Shown here: positions 1 through 8,658 of the stretch, piece by piece | Position numbering within the stretch: position 1 is the stretch's first letter | How the letters are laid out: every line of letters begins with the position of its first letter | DNA from: Melghirimyces thermohalophilus | GTDB taxonomy: Bacteria > Bacillota > Bacilli > Thermoactinomycetales > DSM-45169 | Direction of reading: 5' to 3' | NCBI RefSeq assembly: GCF_900102685.1 | Contig: NZ_FMZA01000002.1 | Location: 1 to 64,000, forward strand | DNA length: 64,000 bases | Notes under the pieces: generated by a model | What the model was told of the DNA's origin: nothing | Database searches by the model: none | The model's input: only the letters and a program-made list of their open reading frames with translations | Position numbers and translations under genes: made by a program

Positions 1-273
1 CCAGCGGTATGCCACATTAACTCGAATCTCTTTTTCCAATTGACGTTCAGAACGAATCCCGAACAAATACCCGATAAACATCATTTTAAAGAGAACGACC
101 GGATCAATGGAGGGCCTTCCATTGTTCTCACAATACAAAGGCCGCACCTTGTCCGTGATAAAAGAAAAGTCGATATGCTTGTCCACTTTGCGGAGCAAGT
201 GATCTTCCGGAACTAATTCTTCAATACAGACAAACTCCAGCTCATTTTGTTTCTCTTTATTGGAACGTAACAC
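1..273 (-). CDS. IS1182-family transposase, N-terminal part (runs off the window)
   Basis: About 91 codons of the N-terminal DUF772-type region of an IS1182-family transposase are visible; the catalytic DDE part lies outside the window. Recognisable features are the opening LRSNKEKQNEL, the segment EELVPEDHLLRKVDKHIDF, GRPSIDPVVLFKMM, and the GIRSERQLEKEI block. I chose GTG at 273 because a GGGAGG box sits 7 bases upstream; in-frame ATGs at 279 and 288 are possible but too close to or upstream of that box. The element lies beside a broken gluconokinase gene, so it may have taken part in the rearrangement there. Family assignment is from recall of the family, not a search. Whether the full transposase is intact cannot be seen. 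Confidence 0.8.
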   Translation of the reverse strand, partial: MLRSNKEKQNELEFVCIEELVPEDHLLRKVDKHIDFSFITDKVRPLYCENNGRPSIDPVVLFKMMFIGYLFGIRSERQLEKEIRVNVAYRW

Positions 274-336
274 ACCCATCCCTCCCATTCTTCTTCAACC
301 TAATAAACGGTGGGAAGCAGTGAAAAGGATTCCCCC

Positions 337-369
337 AAAAAATAGGCTGTCGAGACTTTCTCGACAGCC
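337..369 (-). terminator. Intrinsic terminator downstream of the gluconokinase remnant
   Basis: On the minus strand an 11-bp perfect stem (GGCTGTCGAGA / TCTCGACAGCC, loop of 3) is followed by TATTTTTT. It lies just after the remnant's stop codon at 374. The same hairpin could also belong to the end of the adjacent IS element. Confidence 0.7.
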
Positions 370-373
370 GGTA

Positions 374-1164
374 TTATATACCGGCTGTTTTCGTGCTTAT
401 CAGTAGTCTCCGAATCCGATTGAAGAAGAGAAGGGCTTCATACTCTTCTTCCAACCGGGCATAAAGAAGTTCGTAAATCGGATACAACTGGCGGTAGGTC
501 TCCCCCTTGGAGGGATCCGGCTGGAGACGTTGACGAATGCGGATGTGCTCTTGCACCTCTTGCAGCGACTTGACTTCCCCCAAAGCGAAAAGGGAGAGAA
601 AAGCGGCGCCGAAAGCCGAGGCTTCTTCTGATTCAGGAATGCTCAGCGCCCGGCCCAACACATCGCACAAAATCTGCGGCCACAGGGGGAAACGGACAAA
701 GCCGCCGGAGATCCGAATATCCCTCGCCGGCCCCGTCTGCTCCTCCAGTGCTTTTCCGACGGAGAGGATGCTGAAACCGACCCTTTCCAGCACGGCGCGG
801 ACAAAGTGTTCCTTCCGATGATGCAAGCCGACGCCGAAAGGTGCCCCGGGCATCAGGGTTCCACCAGGGGGCTCGTTCCCCGGAAAGGAAGGGTTGAAAC
901 AGCAATCCTTCCGCCCCGGCAGGGACGCTTTTCGCCTGGAACTGATGCCAACAGCGGTCACCTGTTCCGGCTGCACTTCTGCCTTATCCACAGCCTGTTT
1001 TATCGCTTGGCAGGCGGCTTCCAGGATTTCGTCGGGGTCCTGTTCTGCCCGGGAAGGGTGGGGGCGATGAGCGAGTAGCCGACGCTCTTGGCAGCCCGAA
1101 CCTGGCCGTGGGGCCTGAATGCGACCGCGTTTGTGCTGGTGGTTCCGATATCCAATCCGATCAC
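374..1164 (-). pseudogene. gntK: Gluconokinase (FGGY family) pseudogene, internally deleted and frameshifted
   Basis: FGGY carbohydrate kinases of the gluconokinase type are about 500 residues; here only about 260 codons remain. The N-terminal phosphate-binding strand (IGLDIGTTSTNAV) starts near 1164, followed after a frameshift by the conserved region with AEQDPDEILEAA. The reading then jumps to the C-terminal domain (SGERAPWWNPDARG in one frame, RISGGFVRFPLW and EASAFGAAFLSLFALG in another). Roughly half of the middle of the protein is missing and at least two frameshifts are needed to join the pieces, so no functional kinase can be made. Identity as gluconokinase rather than xylulokinase rests on the SGERAP and HRKEHFVRAVLE segments. 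The coordinates of the 5' end are approximate. Confidence 0.8.
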
Positions 1165-1314
1165 AACCTCCGTCTCATGTATGATTGTTTCCCCCTGTTA
1201 GCGCCATCAGCCATTATAATCGAAAGAAAGGTTCAGGGACATATGGATCACTTGTTTCATCCCCTACCCGGGTAAGATACAATAGTAAGGAATTCGCGGA
1301 AGGAGGAATAAGGA

Positions 1315-1662
1315 TTGGGGATTATCGTCCGTCTGTTTCTCAATGCGCTGGCTGTTCTGATCGCCGCCCAGGTGATACCCCAAATCGAGGTGCAAGGTTT
1401 CGGGACTGCATTGATGGTGGCCTTGATTCTGGGGCTGGTCAACACCTTTATCAAGCCGGTACTGGTTTTTCTCACCTTGCCGATTTCTTTTCTCACCCTC
1501 GGTCTCTTTATCTTTGTCTTAAATGCCCTGTTGTTCTGGTTGACCGGGGCTTTAGTGGGAGGCTTTGAAGTAGAAGGCTTCTTTGGTGCGTTGTTCGGAT
1601 CGATATTGGTCAGCATCATCTCCTGGCTGTTAAACAGTATCTGGAAAGGGCTTCGGAATTGA
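1315..1662 (+). CDS. Phage-holin-superfamily-IV (YvlD-type) membrane protein
   Basis: A 115-residue, almost entirely hydrophobic protein with about four membrane segments (roughly residues 3-22, 28-50, 56-78 and 85-108). The pattern GLVNTFIKPVL followed by LTLGLFIFVLNALLFWL is typical of the YvlD / DUF360 family, a chromosomal membrane protein family named for resemblance to mycobacteriophage holins. There is no phage context, so lysis is not implied; the role is unknown. The start is TTG at 1315, 8 bases after AGGAGG (1301-1306). A TACAAT hexamer at 1278-1283 could be the -10 box. Confidence 0.8.
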   Translation: MGIIVRLFLNALAVLIAAQVIPQIEVQGFGTALMVALILGLVNTFIKPVLVFLTLPISFLTLGLFIFVLNALLFWLTGALVGGFEVEGFFGALFGSILVSIISWLLNSIWKGLRN

Positions 1663-1705
1663 AGGTCTTATAAATAAGGTTCTCGGGTAGGTCAAAGGAG
1701 GAAAA

Positions 1706-1790
1706 AGAGCGACTTGGTCACCTGAGAGCACCACGAATCGATGGGCTGACCGTGGTCCGGTGGCTTTGGTTTAGGATAAGCAGACACAGA
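1706..1790 (+). ncRNA. Divergent partial copy of the repeated structured element (copy C)
   Basis: This intergenic stretch matches the 5' half of the element seen at 16169-16327: both contain AAAGAGCGA, then TTG/TGT-ACCTG, GCACCACGAA and GGG-TGA-CC in the same order and almost the same spacing, about 38 of 50 positions by eye. A 6-bp stem ACCACG/CGTGGT is present inside. The 5' GTTTATCC strand and the 3' GTAAATGC strand of the full copies are missing. It sits directly before the PucR-type regulator at 1805. The RNA nature and strand are inferred. Confidence 0.4.
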
Positions 1791-1804
1791 GGGAGTCGAG
1801 GGAT

Positions 1805-2779
1805 GTGTCACAAGCGGAATGGGAGAAACGGATCCGTCGTCTGGAAGAGGCGCTGGGAAAAAAGCTTTTGATTACCCCCGGCTTGGGAGACGGATACCAA
1901 GTGAGCACTCCTTCAGGTGAGGGGCTGACTTCCGGTGAGGAAACGCTGATCCGGTTAATCTTGTCAGAGTGGGAGCGTTCGGAGAATTCGGACCGCCAGA
2001 TGGAGTGTCAGCCCCCCCTGGCTGCAATGGCTCGCTGGCTGCAACAATCCGACTTTCACCAGGGATCATCTCCTCCACCACCCACAGTTGATCAATTAAC
2101 CTGGGAGGAACGGGTTCCCTTTTCCGTCGTCCGCTCGGGGGTGTACGACGAGCCGGAAAGCGGACTGAAGCAGGTGCTCGCCACCTATTTTGATCAACAA
2201 GCGTGGCTGGTGCCGATTAATCGGGCCGAGCTTTTGGTGTTGGTACCCCTCTCCCTGATCGCCGGGGCGGCAGGAGCGATTGAGGGAAGCCAGAGCATGG
2301 AGGAGGCCGCTTGGGGACTGGCGGAGGTGGTGACCACCGAAGTGGGCGAGGATGTGACTGTGGTTGTTCATCCCCCTGTTCGCTCTGCTGAGGGATTGCC
2401 GAAGGTGCTGGAATCTCTGCGAGAAGCCTACTACCTGGGGGGTACCTATGATCCCGGTCAACCGGTTTATACCACCTGGCAGTTTACCTTAGAAAAATTG
2501 CTGGAGCCGGTGGATCAAAAGCGGCTGGACCGATTTCTGGCGGAATTGTCTCCGGTCCCTTTTTGGGAGGATGAGGAACTTTGCAGGACCTTGGCAGTAT
2601 TTTTCCAACAAAATTTAAACATCAGTGAGACCGCCCGAAAATTGTTTATCCATCGCAATACTCTGATCTACCGCCTCGATCGGCTCAAACAGGATACGGG
2701 CCTGGATGCCCGCTGCTTCGAAGATGCCTTCCGGATCCGCCTGGCCCTGCTGTTGACCAAAGGGAGGGCGGAAGGGTGA
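1805..2779 (+). CDS. PucR-family transcriptional regulator
   Basis: A 324-residue protein whose C-terminal 60 residues are a PucR C-terminal helix-turn-helix domain (about residues 258-318): NISETARKLFIHRNTLIYRL is the signature recognition-helix region. The remaining N-terminal part has no motif I can name; CdaR/PucR proteins usually carry a sensor region for sugar diacids or purine breakdown products there. The start is GTG at 1805 with GGGAG at 1791-1795; the ATG at 1803 is in another frame. It stands alone on its strand, separated from the sugar ABC ATPase at 3257 by a repeated non-coding element. The effector and targets cannot be told from the sequence. Confidence 0.8.
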   Translation: MSQAEWEKRIRRLEEALGKKLLITPGLGDGYQVSTPSGEGLTSGEETLIRLILSEWERSENSDRQMECQPPLAAMARWLQQSDFHQGSSPPPPTVDQLTWEERVPFSVVRSGVYDEPESGLKQVLATYFDQQAWLVPINRAELLVLVPLSLIAGAAGAIEGSQSMEEAAWGLAEVVTTEVGEDVTVVVHPPVRSAEGLPKVLESLREAYYLGGTYDPGQPVYTTWQFTLEKLLEPVDQKRLDRFLAELSPVPFWEDEELCRTLAVFFQQNLNISETARKLFIHRNTLIYRLDRLKQDTGLDARCFEDAFRIRLALLLTKGRAEG

Positions 2780-2842
2780 CCCATTAAAGAACGGACGGCA
2801 ACCTCGAAGCGTTGTGATGAATGAGGGTGGATACGAGTGGAA

Positions 2843-3112
2843 GCGTTTATCCGAAAGAGCGTTTTTGCCCCCAAAGGTCCCTTCGAACTGATGGGCTGAC
2901 GTTTACCCGGCGGGAATCAGCATGCAAAGGCGTTTAGGGGCCACTCACATCTTCGAATTTTTCCCAGGTTTAGCCCTTGCCTGCAGCTGGATGATGGGCA
3001 GGATAGCTCTTACATCTTTGCAGGCAGCATAGCGAGACCAAGAACGGTGTGAACTGGCGAGACTTGTGCCCTATGGGTGCAGTGGCAGGCTTCGGGTAAA
3101 TGCGCCGCTCGT
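2843..3112 (+). ncRNA. Repeated structured element, full copy A
   Basis: The element fills most of the 477-base gap between the PucR gene and msmX. It opens with GCGTTTATCC (2843-2852) and GAAAGAGCG (2853-2861), has AATCAGCATG (2915-2924) and AAGGCGTT (2927-2934) in the middle, and closes with GGCTTCGGGTAAATGC (ends 3103) and CGCTC (3106-3110). The same blocks occur in the same order at 16169-16327. GCGTTTATCC pairs with GGGTAAATGC over 10 bp including two G-U pairs, and GAGCG can pair with CGCTC across it, giving a pseudoknot. Copy A has an extra insert with an 8-bp perfect hairpin (2978-2985 with 3019-3026). The strand and RNA nature are inferred from the pairing; I cannot assign it to a known class. 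Confidence 0.55.
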
Positions 3113-3256
3113 TTCCAGCTCTCCTTTTTTGGTGAATACTCCAAACTAGGCAAATTGCTCAACAGGGATCCGTCATTTTCAGTCGGTTTGGACATGGAGT
3201 CCATGCATCCCCCCGAGTTACAATAAATCCGACCAACAGATGAAAGGGGTTTCACC

Positions 3257-4366
3257 ATGGCCGGAGTCAAGTTGAACCATATTGAAAAACGGTACAATGA
3301 TGTGACAGCGGTGTCCGATTTCCATCTTGAGATCAAGGATCAGGAATTTTTGGTATTGGTCGGCCCCTCAGGTTGCGGAAAATCGACTACCCTCCGCATG
3401 ATTGCCGGTCTGGAGGAGATCACCGACGGAGAGCTTTACATCGGGGATCGGTTAGTCAACGATGTGCCGCCGAAAGACCGGGATATCGCCATGGTTTTTC
3501 AAAGCTACGCCTTGTATCCTCATATGAATGTGTATCAAAATATGGCCTTTGGTCTGAAACTGCGCAAATTTAAAAAAGCGGAGATCGATCAAAGGGTGCG
3601 GGAAGCGGCTAAAATTCTGGATATTGAGCATCTCTTGGATCGCAAGCCGAAGGCGCTTTCCGGCGGACAGCGCCAGCGGGTGGCACTGGGCCGGGCCATT
3701 GTTCGGGAGCCGCAGGTGTTCTTGATGGATGAACCCTTGTCCAACCTGGACGCCAAACTCCGGGTGCAGATGCGCACGGAGATCAGCAAGCTTCACCAGC
3801 GGTTGAAAACCACTGTGATCTACGTGACCCATGATCAGACGGAAGCGATGACGATGGGTGATCGGATCGTTGTGATGAAAGACGGCGTCATTCAACAAGT
3901 TGACACACCGGACCGCATCTACCAACATCCGGCCAATATCTTTGTCGCCGGCTTTATCGGTTCTCCCTCGATGAACTTCATCCGTGGGCGCCTGGAGGAG
4001 GAAGGACAAGGGATCTACTTCCGGACTGCCGGACTCGATATCAAACTGCCTGAAGGCAAAGCCAAGCGGCTGCGGGAGTCGGGTTATCCTGGCAAGGAAG
4101 TGATTTTCGGCATCCGTCCGGAGGATATTCACGACGAACCTCTCTTCTTGGAATCCTCTCCAGACAGCCGCATCAAGGCCAAAGTGGAAGTCGCAGAAAA
4201 TATGGGCTCGGAAATGTATCTTTATCTGTCGGGGATTACTGATCAATGGATCACAGCACGGGTGAATGCTCGGACGCAATTTGTGGCGGGTGTGGACGTG
4301 GAGCTGGCACTGGACATGAATAAAGTCCACATTTTTGACACAGAGACAGAAGAAGCGGTATCCTGA
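3257..4366 (+). CDS. msmX: Sugar ABC transporter ATP-binding protein, MsmX/UgpC type
   Basis: A 369-residue ATPase that powers carbohydrate import by binding membrane permeases encoded elsewhere. It has Walker A GPSGCGKST near residue 37, signature LSGGQRQRVALGRA near 134, Walker B VFLMDEPLSNLDAK and the switch histidine in YVTHDQTEAMTMGDR. The C-terminal 130 residues form the TOBE/MalK-type regulatory domain (for example GIRPEDIHDEP). Length is normal for the family. No permease or binding-protein genes are nearby, which fits the known role of MsmX as a shared ATPase for several sugar transporters. The start ATG follows AAAGGGG. A rho-independent terminator follows the gene. Confidence 0.92.
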   Translation: MAGVKLNHIEKRYNDVTAVSDFHLEIKDQEFLVLVGPSGCGKSTTLRMIAGLEEITDGELYIGDRLVNDVPPKDRDIAMVFQSYALYPHMNVYQNMAFGLKLRKFKKAEIDQRVREAAKILDIEHLLDRKPKALSGGQRQRVALGRAIVREPQVFLMDEPLSNLDAKLRVQMRTEISKLHQRLKTTVIYVTHDQTEAMTMGDRIVVMKDGVIQQVDTPDRIYQHPANIFVAGFIGSPSMNFIRGRLEEEGQGIYFRTAGLDIKLPEGKAKRLRESGYPGKEVIFGIRPEDIHDEPLFLESSPDSRIKAKVEVAENMGSEMYLYLSGITDQWITARVNARTQFVAGVDVELALDMNKVHIFDTETEEAVS

Positions 4367-4377
4367 TGTGTAACCGG

Positions 4378-4402
4378 GCGGCCGGCGGACGGCCGCTTTT
4401 TT
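4378..4402 (+). terminator. Intrinsic terminator after msmX
   Basis: GCGGCCG / CGGCCGC stem with a 5-base loop, followed by six T. Confidence 0.85.
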
Positions 4403-4424
4403 CTGGACGGGAGGAAGGTTTGGA

Positions 4425-5360
4425 ATGGCGAACATGGTGACGGTGAGAGAAGTGGCGGATCAGTTTGATTTGGAGATACTGGCCGGAGAAAAGGGGCTTT
4501 CCAGGGAGCTGATTACCAGCGATCTGTATCGTCCGGGGATGGAGTTGGCCGGTTTCTTCACCTATTACCCGGCAGAGCGGATGCAGATGCTGGGCCGTAC
4601 GGAGTTAACCTTTATCTCCGGATTGACGGAGAAAATCCGGCGGGAGCGGCTCCGATTTCTTTGCAGTGAAGAGACCCCCTGCTTTTGCATCACCCGGGGG
4701 CAGGAGCCGCCGGAGGAACTGGTGGAGGAGGCAGGAAAGCGTCAGATTCCGATCCTGCGCTCCGGCACTTCCACCACCCGTTTGAGCAGCAAAGTGACCA
4801 ATTATCTGGAGAAGCGGTTAGCTCCTACTACCACCATGCACGGGGTTTTAGTCGATATATATGGGGTCGGGGTGTTGATCACCGGCAGCAGCGGGATCGG
4901 CAAAAGTGAAACCGCTCTGGAACTGGTGAAACGAGGCCATCGCCTGGTGGCTGATGACGCCGTCGAGATCCGCCAGGCAGAGGAGAACTACCTGGTGGGA
5001 CATGCCCCGGAGCTGATCCGATATCTGTTGGAAATTCGGGGCTTGGGGATCATCAATGTGATGACCTTGTTTGGTGCCGGGGCCGTGCGAGATTACAAAC
5101 GGATCTCCATGGTGATCCAATTGGAGGCCTGGCAGGAAAACCGTCAATACGATCGCCTCGGTCTAGAGGAAGATCGGATCGAAATCATCAACACCAGTAT
5201 TCCCCTGCTTACCATCCCGGTCCGCCCAGGGCGTAACCTGGCGGTGATCGTCGAAGTGGCCGCAATGAATTTTCGCCTGAAACGGATGGGGTATCACGCC
5301 GCCCAAACCTTTGCCCAAAAGCTGAATCAGAGTCTGGAAGACCCCGAGGATTTTGATTGA
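4425..5360 (+). CDS. hprK: HPr kinase/phosphorylase
   Basis: A 311-residue bifunctional enzyme that phosphorylates HPr (and Crh) on Ser46 when glycolytic intermediates are high and reverses this with inorganic phosphate; the Ser-P form works with CcpA in carbon catabolite repression. The N-terminal half is the usual regulatory domain; the catalytic half has the P-loop GSSGIGKS at about residues 154-161, ADD at 176-178 and the HprK signature [10 protein letters not shown]. Full length. It heads the conserved hprK-lgt-yvoD-ppaX-yvoF block. Its substrate HPr is encoded in the same window at 33210, and PpaX, which destroys the pyrophosphate released by the phosphorylase reaction, is three genes downstream. 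Confidence 0.96.
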   Translation: MANMVTVREVADQFDLEILAGEKGLSRELITSDLYRPGMELAGFFTYYPAERMQMLGRTELTFISGLTEKIRRERLRFLCSEETPCFCITRGQEPPEELVEEAGKRQIPILRSGTSTTRLSSKVTNYLEKRLAPTTTMHGVLVDIYGVGVLITGSSGIGKSETALELVKRGHRLVADDAVEIRQAEENYLVGHAPELIRYLLEIRGLGIINVMTLFGAGAVRDYKRISMVIQLEAWQENRQYDRLGLEEDRIEIINTSIPLLTIPVRPGRNLAVIVEVAAMNFRLKRMGYHAAQTFAQKLNQSLEDPEDFD

Positions 5361-5371
5361 TCAGGGAACAT

Positions 5372-5395
5372 GCTCCGTCTATAGCGGGGCTTTCT
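5372..5395 (+). terminator. Weak terminator-like hairpin after hprK
   Basis: GCTCCG / CGGGGC (one G-U pair) with a 7-base loop, then TTTCTTT. It may allow partial read-through into lgt. Confidence 0.4.
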
Positions 5396-5535
5396 TTGTC
5401 ATCCTTGCCCGGATATTTTACCTGGGGATTCCTTTTTGCTCGCCTATCGTTCCGATTCGTTTCTTTTCCTCGTTAAGTAGGTTAAAATGGGTAGTGAATT
5501 TTGGCTACGCGAACGAATAAAGGAGGAGCCATTGG

Positions 5536-6441
5536 ATGTTGTTTGCACAGGCAATCGATCCGATCGCCGTCTCGCTGGGTCCTGTCCATATCCACTGGTA
5601 CGGGGTGATCATGGGGTCGGCGGTTCTGATCGGTCTGTGGATCGCCATTCTGGAAGGAAGGCGCCACGGATTGGACAGTGAACTGTTTCTCGACATGATG
5701 ATCTGGGTTATCCCGGCAGCCATCGTCGGTGCCCGGCTATACTATGTCGCCTTTGAGTGGGAGTACTATATGCAACATCCCGCCGACATCATTGCGGTTT
5801 GGAAAGGCGGCCTGGCGATTCACGGAGGGTTGATCGGTGCTCTGGTTGCCGGTTCTTTCTTTGTAAAAAAGCGCGGTGTGCCCTTTTTGCAAATGGCGGA
5901 TATCGTCGCTCCCAGCATCATCCTGGGACAAGCGATCGGCCGCTGGGGCAACTTTATCAACCAGGAAGCACATGGCGGCCCGGTCAGCCGTCAGTTCCTG
6001 GAGGATTTGCACCTGCCCGGCTGGATCATCGAGCAGATGAACATCGGCGGACTTTTTTACCATCCCACCTTTCTCTACGAATCCCTGTGGAACTTGGTCG
6101 GATTGCTGTTGTTGCTGGGGCTGCGGCGACTCAATCCGCGAAGAGGGGAAATCTTTTTCGCCTACCTTATCTGGTATTCCCTGGGCCGGTTTTTCATTGA
6201 GGGATTGCGGACAGACAGCCTTACCTTTGATGGCCCGACCTGGCTGTCCACGCTGTTAAACGGACTGTGGTCTCCGATGACGGTATTGTTCGAGCCGGGA
6301 ATGATGGCTGACGGCAACATTCGAATCGCGCAACTGGTTAGTCTCTCCCTGGTGTTGTTGGGACTAGGTTTGTTCCTTTACCGCCGCATGAAGGGAGCCA
6401 AAGAACCTTACCTCCAGACGAAGGAGCGGGTGACAGGTTGA
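5536..6441 (+). CDS. lgt: Prolipoprotein diacylglyceryl transferase
   Basis: A 301-residue polytopic membrane enzyme that transfers diacylglycerol from phosphatidylglycerol to the lipobox cysteine of prolipoproteins, the first step of lipoprotein maturation. The Lgt signature [14 protein letters not shown] is at about residues 135-148, preceded by [11 protein letters not shown]; about seven membrane segments are evident. The start ATG has AGGAGG upstream. Its stop overlaps the TTG start of the next gene (TTGA), so the two are translationally coupled, as in the Bacillus operon. Confidence 0.96.
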   Translation: MLFAQAIDPIAVSLGPVHIHWYGVIMGSAVLIGLWIAILEGRRHGLDSELFLDMMIWVIPAAIVGARLYYVAFEWEYYMQHPADIIAVWKGGLAIHGGLIGALVAGSFFVKKRGVPFLQMADIVAPSIILGQAIGRWGNFINQEAHGGPVSRQFLEDLHLPGWIIEQMNIGGLFYHPTFLYESLWNLVGLLLLLGLRRLNPRRGEIFFAYLIWYSLGRFFIEGLRTDSLTFDGPTWLSTLLNGLWSPMTVLFEPGMMADGNIRIAQLVSLSLVLLGLGLFLYRRMKGAKEPYLQTKERVTG

Positions 6442-7388
6442 AGGGGATCCAATGGCGGCAGGGGATTCGGTCCGGGGGGATCACTACCTGGGAGCTGGGC
6501 AAAGTGATCTTTCCCGTCACCTTCCTGGTCAGCCTTTTGCAACATACTCCGGTGATTGATTGGTTTGTCAACATGTTGTCACCCGCCATGTCGTGGATCG
6601 GACTGCCTGGGCAAGCGGCGATTCCACTGGTGTTGGGAAATTTATTAAACCTGTATGCCGGGATCGGTGCCATCCTAACCCTGGAGCTGACCGTTAAACA
6701 GGTGTTTATCCTGGCGGTGATGCTCAGCTTTTCCCATAACCTGCTGGTGGAGTCGGCGGTTTGTCGCCGGGTCGGGGTTCGCCCCCTGGTGGTGATCGGT
6801 GCGCGGTTGGCCCTGGCCATCCTATCAGCTTGGATCATCCATTGGACGTGGCAGGCAGGAACGGAGACGGCGGTATACGGCATGATTCCTCCGGCTGAGG
6901 CGGCTCCGATCGGCTGGGGAGCGATCCTGTTAGAAGCGGTAAAAACGGCGGTTTTCGGTGTTATGCAGGTGGGGGGCATCGTCTTCCCGCTGATGATCGG
7001 CATTCAGATCTTAAAAGACCTGCGCTGGCTGGACCGGTTTGCACAATGGATGAAACCGTTGCTCCGTCCTATGGGGATCGATTCCCGGGGGTCGGTGATC
7101 ATGGCCGGCGGCCTCCTGTTCGGGTTGGCGATGGGAGCGGGTGTGATCATGGACCAGGCACGGGAAAAACAGTTTACCCGCCGGGAAATGACCCTGATGG
7201 TGTTGTTCCTGGCCGCTTGTCACGCAGTGGTGGAGGATACCGTGATCTTCATCCCGCTGGGTATCGATGTGTTGCCGCTCTTATTGATCCGCCTGGGTGT
7301 GGCGGTTCTGTTGACGCTGTCCTTAGCCTGGTTGTGGCCCCGTCCGAAGCCGACTGTGGAGATTGCTCGACGACGGGAGGTGATCTGA
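6438..7388 (+). CDS. yvoD: Nucleoside-recognition (Gate) domain membrane protein, YvoD type
   Basis: A 316-residue protein with about eight membrane segments and two Gate-domain-like halves (segment around residues 20-130, and a second around 165-300 with [18 protein letters not shown]). In Bacillus subtilis the gene between lgt and ppaX is yvoD, of unknown function; relatives include spore maturation proteins A and B. The start TTG at 6438 overlaps the lgt stop codon. Position, length and fold agree with YvoD. The transported or sensed compound is not known. Confidence 0.82.
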   Translation: MKGIQWRQGIRSGGITTWELGKVIFPVTFLVSLLQHTPVIDWFVNMLSPAMSWIGLPGQAAIPLVLGNLLNLYAGIGAILTLELTVKQVFILAVMLSFSHNLLVESAVCRRVGVRPLVVIGARLALAILSAWIIHWTWQAGTETAVYGMIPPAEAAPIGWGAILLEAVKTAVFGVMQVGGIVFPLMIGIQILKDLRWLDRFAQWMKPLLRPMGIDSRGSVIMAGGLLFGLAMGAGVIMDQAREKQFTRREMTLMVLFLAACHAVVEDTVIFIPLGIDVLPLLLIRLGVAVLLTLSLAWLWPRPKPTVEIARRREVI

Positions 7389-7390
7389 AG

Positions 7391-8059
7391 GTGAAATACC
7401 GCACGATTCTCTTCGATTTGGACGGCACATTACTCAACACCACGGATCTGATCGTCGCCTCCTTTCTTCATACGCTGGACCGACACTGTCCGGGGCAGTA
7501 CGAGGAACAAGATGTGCTCAGCTGTCTCGGTGAGCCCCTGCGGGATCAGATGATTCGTTTCGGAGGGGAAGAGCGGGCCGATGAGATGGTTCGTACTTAC
7601 CGCGAGCACAATATCGCTCACCATGATCAATACGTCAAAACTTTTCCCGGCGTGAACAAGGTGATCCAGACACTCCATGACGCAGGTCTCTCGCTCGGTG
7701 TCGTTTCCAACAAGAGCCGGGTGACGGTGGAGATGGGCTTGAAGCTGTGCCGATTGGAGCCTTGGTTTTCCACCGTCGTCTGTGTCGAGGATGCGGAAAA
7801 ACCGAAGCCGGACCCCGCACCGATCCGGTTAGCCCTCAATCGGCTGCAGGCGGAAGAAAAGACGGCCTTGATGGTGGGGGATTCCAAATACGATTTGATC
7901 GCTGCGGCTGAGGCAGGGGTCGATTCGGCAGGCGTGGCTTGGGCGACTCACGGCAAAGAATCCCTCCTTTCCTATCATCCAACGGTGATACTGGAGACTA
8001 TGGAGAGCTTGTATGAAGTGGTTGGCCTAGAGAAGGCCGCGGAAGGTGGCCCTTCATGA
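7391..8059 (+). CDS. ppaX: Pyrophosphatase PpaX
   Basis: A 222-residue haloacid-dehalogenase-superfamily hydrolase with the nucleophile motif FDLDGTLLNT near the N-terminus, the conserved lysine/PKPDPAP region, and the acidic motif VGDSKYDLIAA near residue 175. PpaX hydrolyses the pyrophosphate released when HprK/P dephosphorylates Ser-P-HPr, pulling that reaction forward. The GTG start at 7391 follows GGGAGGTGA. Position in the hprK operon supports PpaX over other HAD phosphatases such as phosphoglycolate phosphatase. Its last codons overlap the start of yvoF (ATGA). Confidence 0.9.
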   Translation: MKYRTILFDLDGTLLNTTDLIVASFLHTLDRHCPGQYEEQDVLSCLGEPLRDQMIRFGGEERADEMVRTYREHNIAHHDQYVKTFPGVNKVIQTLHDAGLSLGVVSNKSRVTVEMGLKLCRLEPWFSTVVCVEDAEKPKPDPAPIRLALNRLQAEEKTALMVGDSKYDLIAAAEAGVDSAGVAWATHGKESLLSYHPTVILETMESLYEVVGLEKAAEGGPS

Positions 8060-8550
8060 GAAGGACGGAGCGCTTTCCGGTCAATGGTTCCAACTCCCTC
8101 TGGCAGATGTACCGCATCGTTCCCTTTCGCAAGGTTTTCCGGAACGTGATCGTAGCGGAAGTGGGACGCTTCATTCCTTTTTTTTCGTGGAAAAATGCCT
8201 TGTACCGACGTTTGCTGGGGATGCAGGTGGGAGAGCAGACCGCTTTTGCCTTTAAGGTGACCGTAGACCTTTTGTATCCAGAACGGATCAAGGTGGGACG
8301 AAATACGATCATCGGCTATAATACGACGCTTCTCACCCATGAGTATCTGGTTGACGAGTATCGCGTCGGCGATGTGGAGATCGGCGACTCCGTCATGATC
8401 GGGGCCAACTCCACCCTCCTGCCCGGAATCCGAATCGGAGACGGAGCGGTGGTAGGGGCCGCATCCTTGGTCAATCGGGATATCCCGCCAGGGGCCTTCG
8501 CCGCCGGCAATCCCGTCCGCATCATCCGGGAGCCTAAAAAAAATCGATAG
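8056..8550 (+). CDS. yvoF: Acyltransferase of the left-handed beta-helix family (YvoF type)
   Basis: A 164-residue protein with hexapeptide repeats through its second half (for example VGRNTIIGYNTTLL, IGDSVMIGANSTLLPGI, IGDGAVVGAASLV), which build the trimeric beta-helix of acetyl-CoA or other acyl-dependent O-transferases. The C-terminal AAGNPVRIIRE is also typical. The acceptor substrate is unknown. It overlaps ppaX by four bases and closes the hprK operon, the same position as yvoF in Bacillus. Confidence 0.85.
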   Translation: MRRTERFPVNGSNSLWQMYRIVPFRKVFRNVIVAEVGRFIPFFSWKNALYRRLLGMQVGEQTAFAFKVTVDLLYPERIKVGRNTIIGYNTTLLTHEYLVDEYRVGDVEIGDSVMIGANSTLLPGIRIGDGAVVGAASLVNRDIPPGAFAAGNPVRIIREPKKNR

Positions 8551-8566
8551 ACAAAACGTTACCCCC

Positions 8567-8593
8567 AAGACCCGTCCGATGATGGGTCTTTTG
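8567..8593 (+). terminator. Intrinsic terminator of the hprK operon
   Basis: AAGACCC / GGGTCTT stem with a 10-base loop, then TTTT. Confidence 0.7.
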
Positions 8594-8658
8594 GCGTATA
8601 AGGGGGATCCCAGATTAAAATGCTAAGACGAAACATCTAACAGAAGAGGGATTGGGCC

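Noticed and set aside
1315-1662. Holin-like protein as evidence of a prophage
   Set aside because: The family is chromosomal (YvlD type) and no phage genes flank it.
2843-3112. Known riboswitch (cobalamin, lysine, SAM, TPP) for the repeated element
   Set aside because: None of the conserved core words of those classes is present, and the two full copies lie in unrelated contexts.
5487-5681. Frames overlapping lgt, and many long frames opposite his, gap, pgk and rnr genes
   Set aside because: Shadow frames of GC-rich real genes without ribosome binding sites or family motifs.
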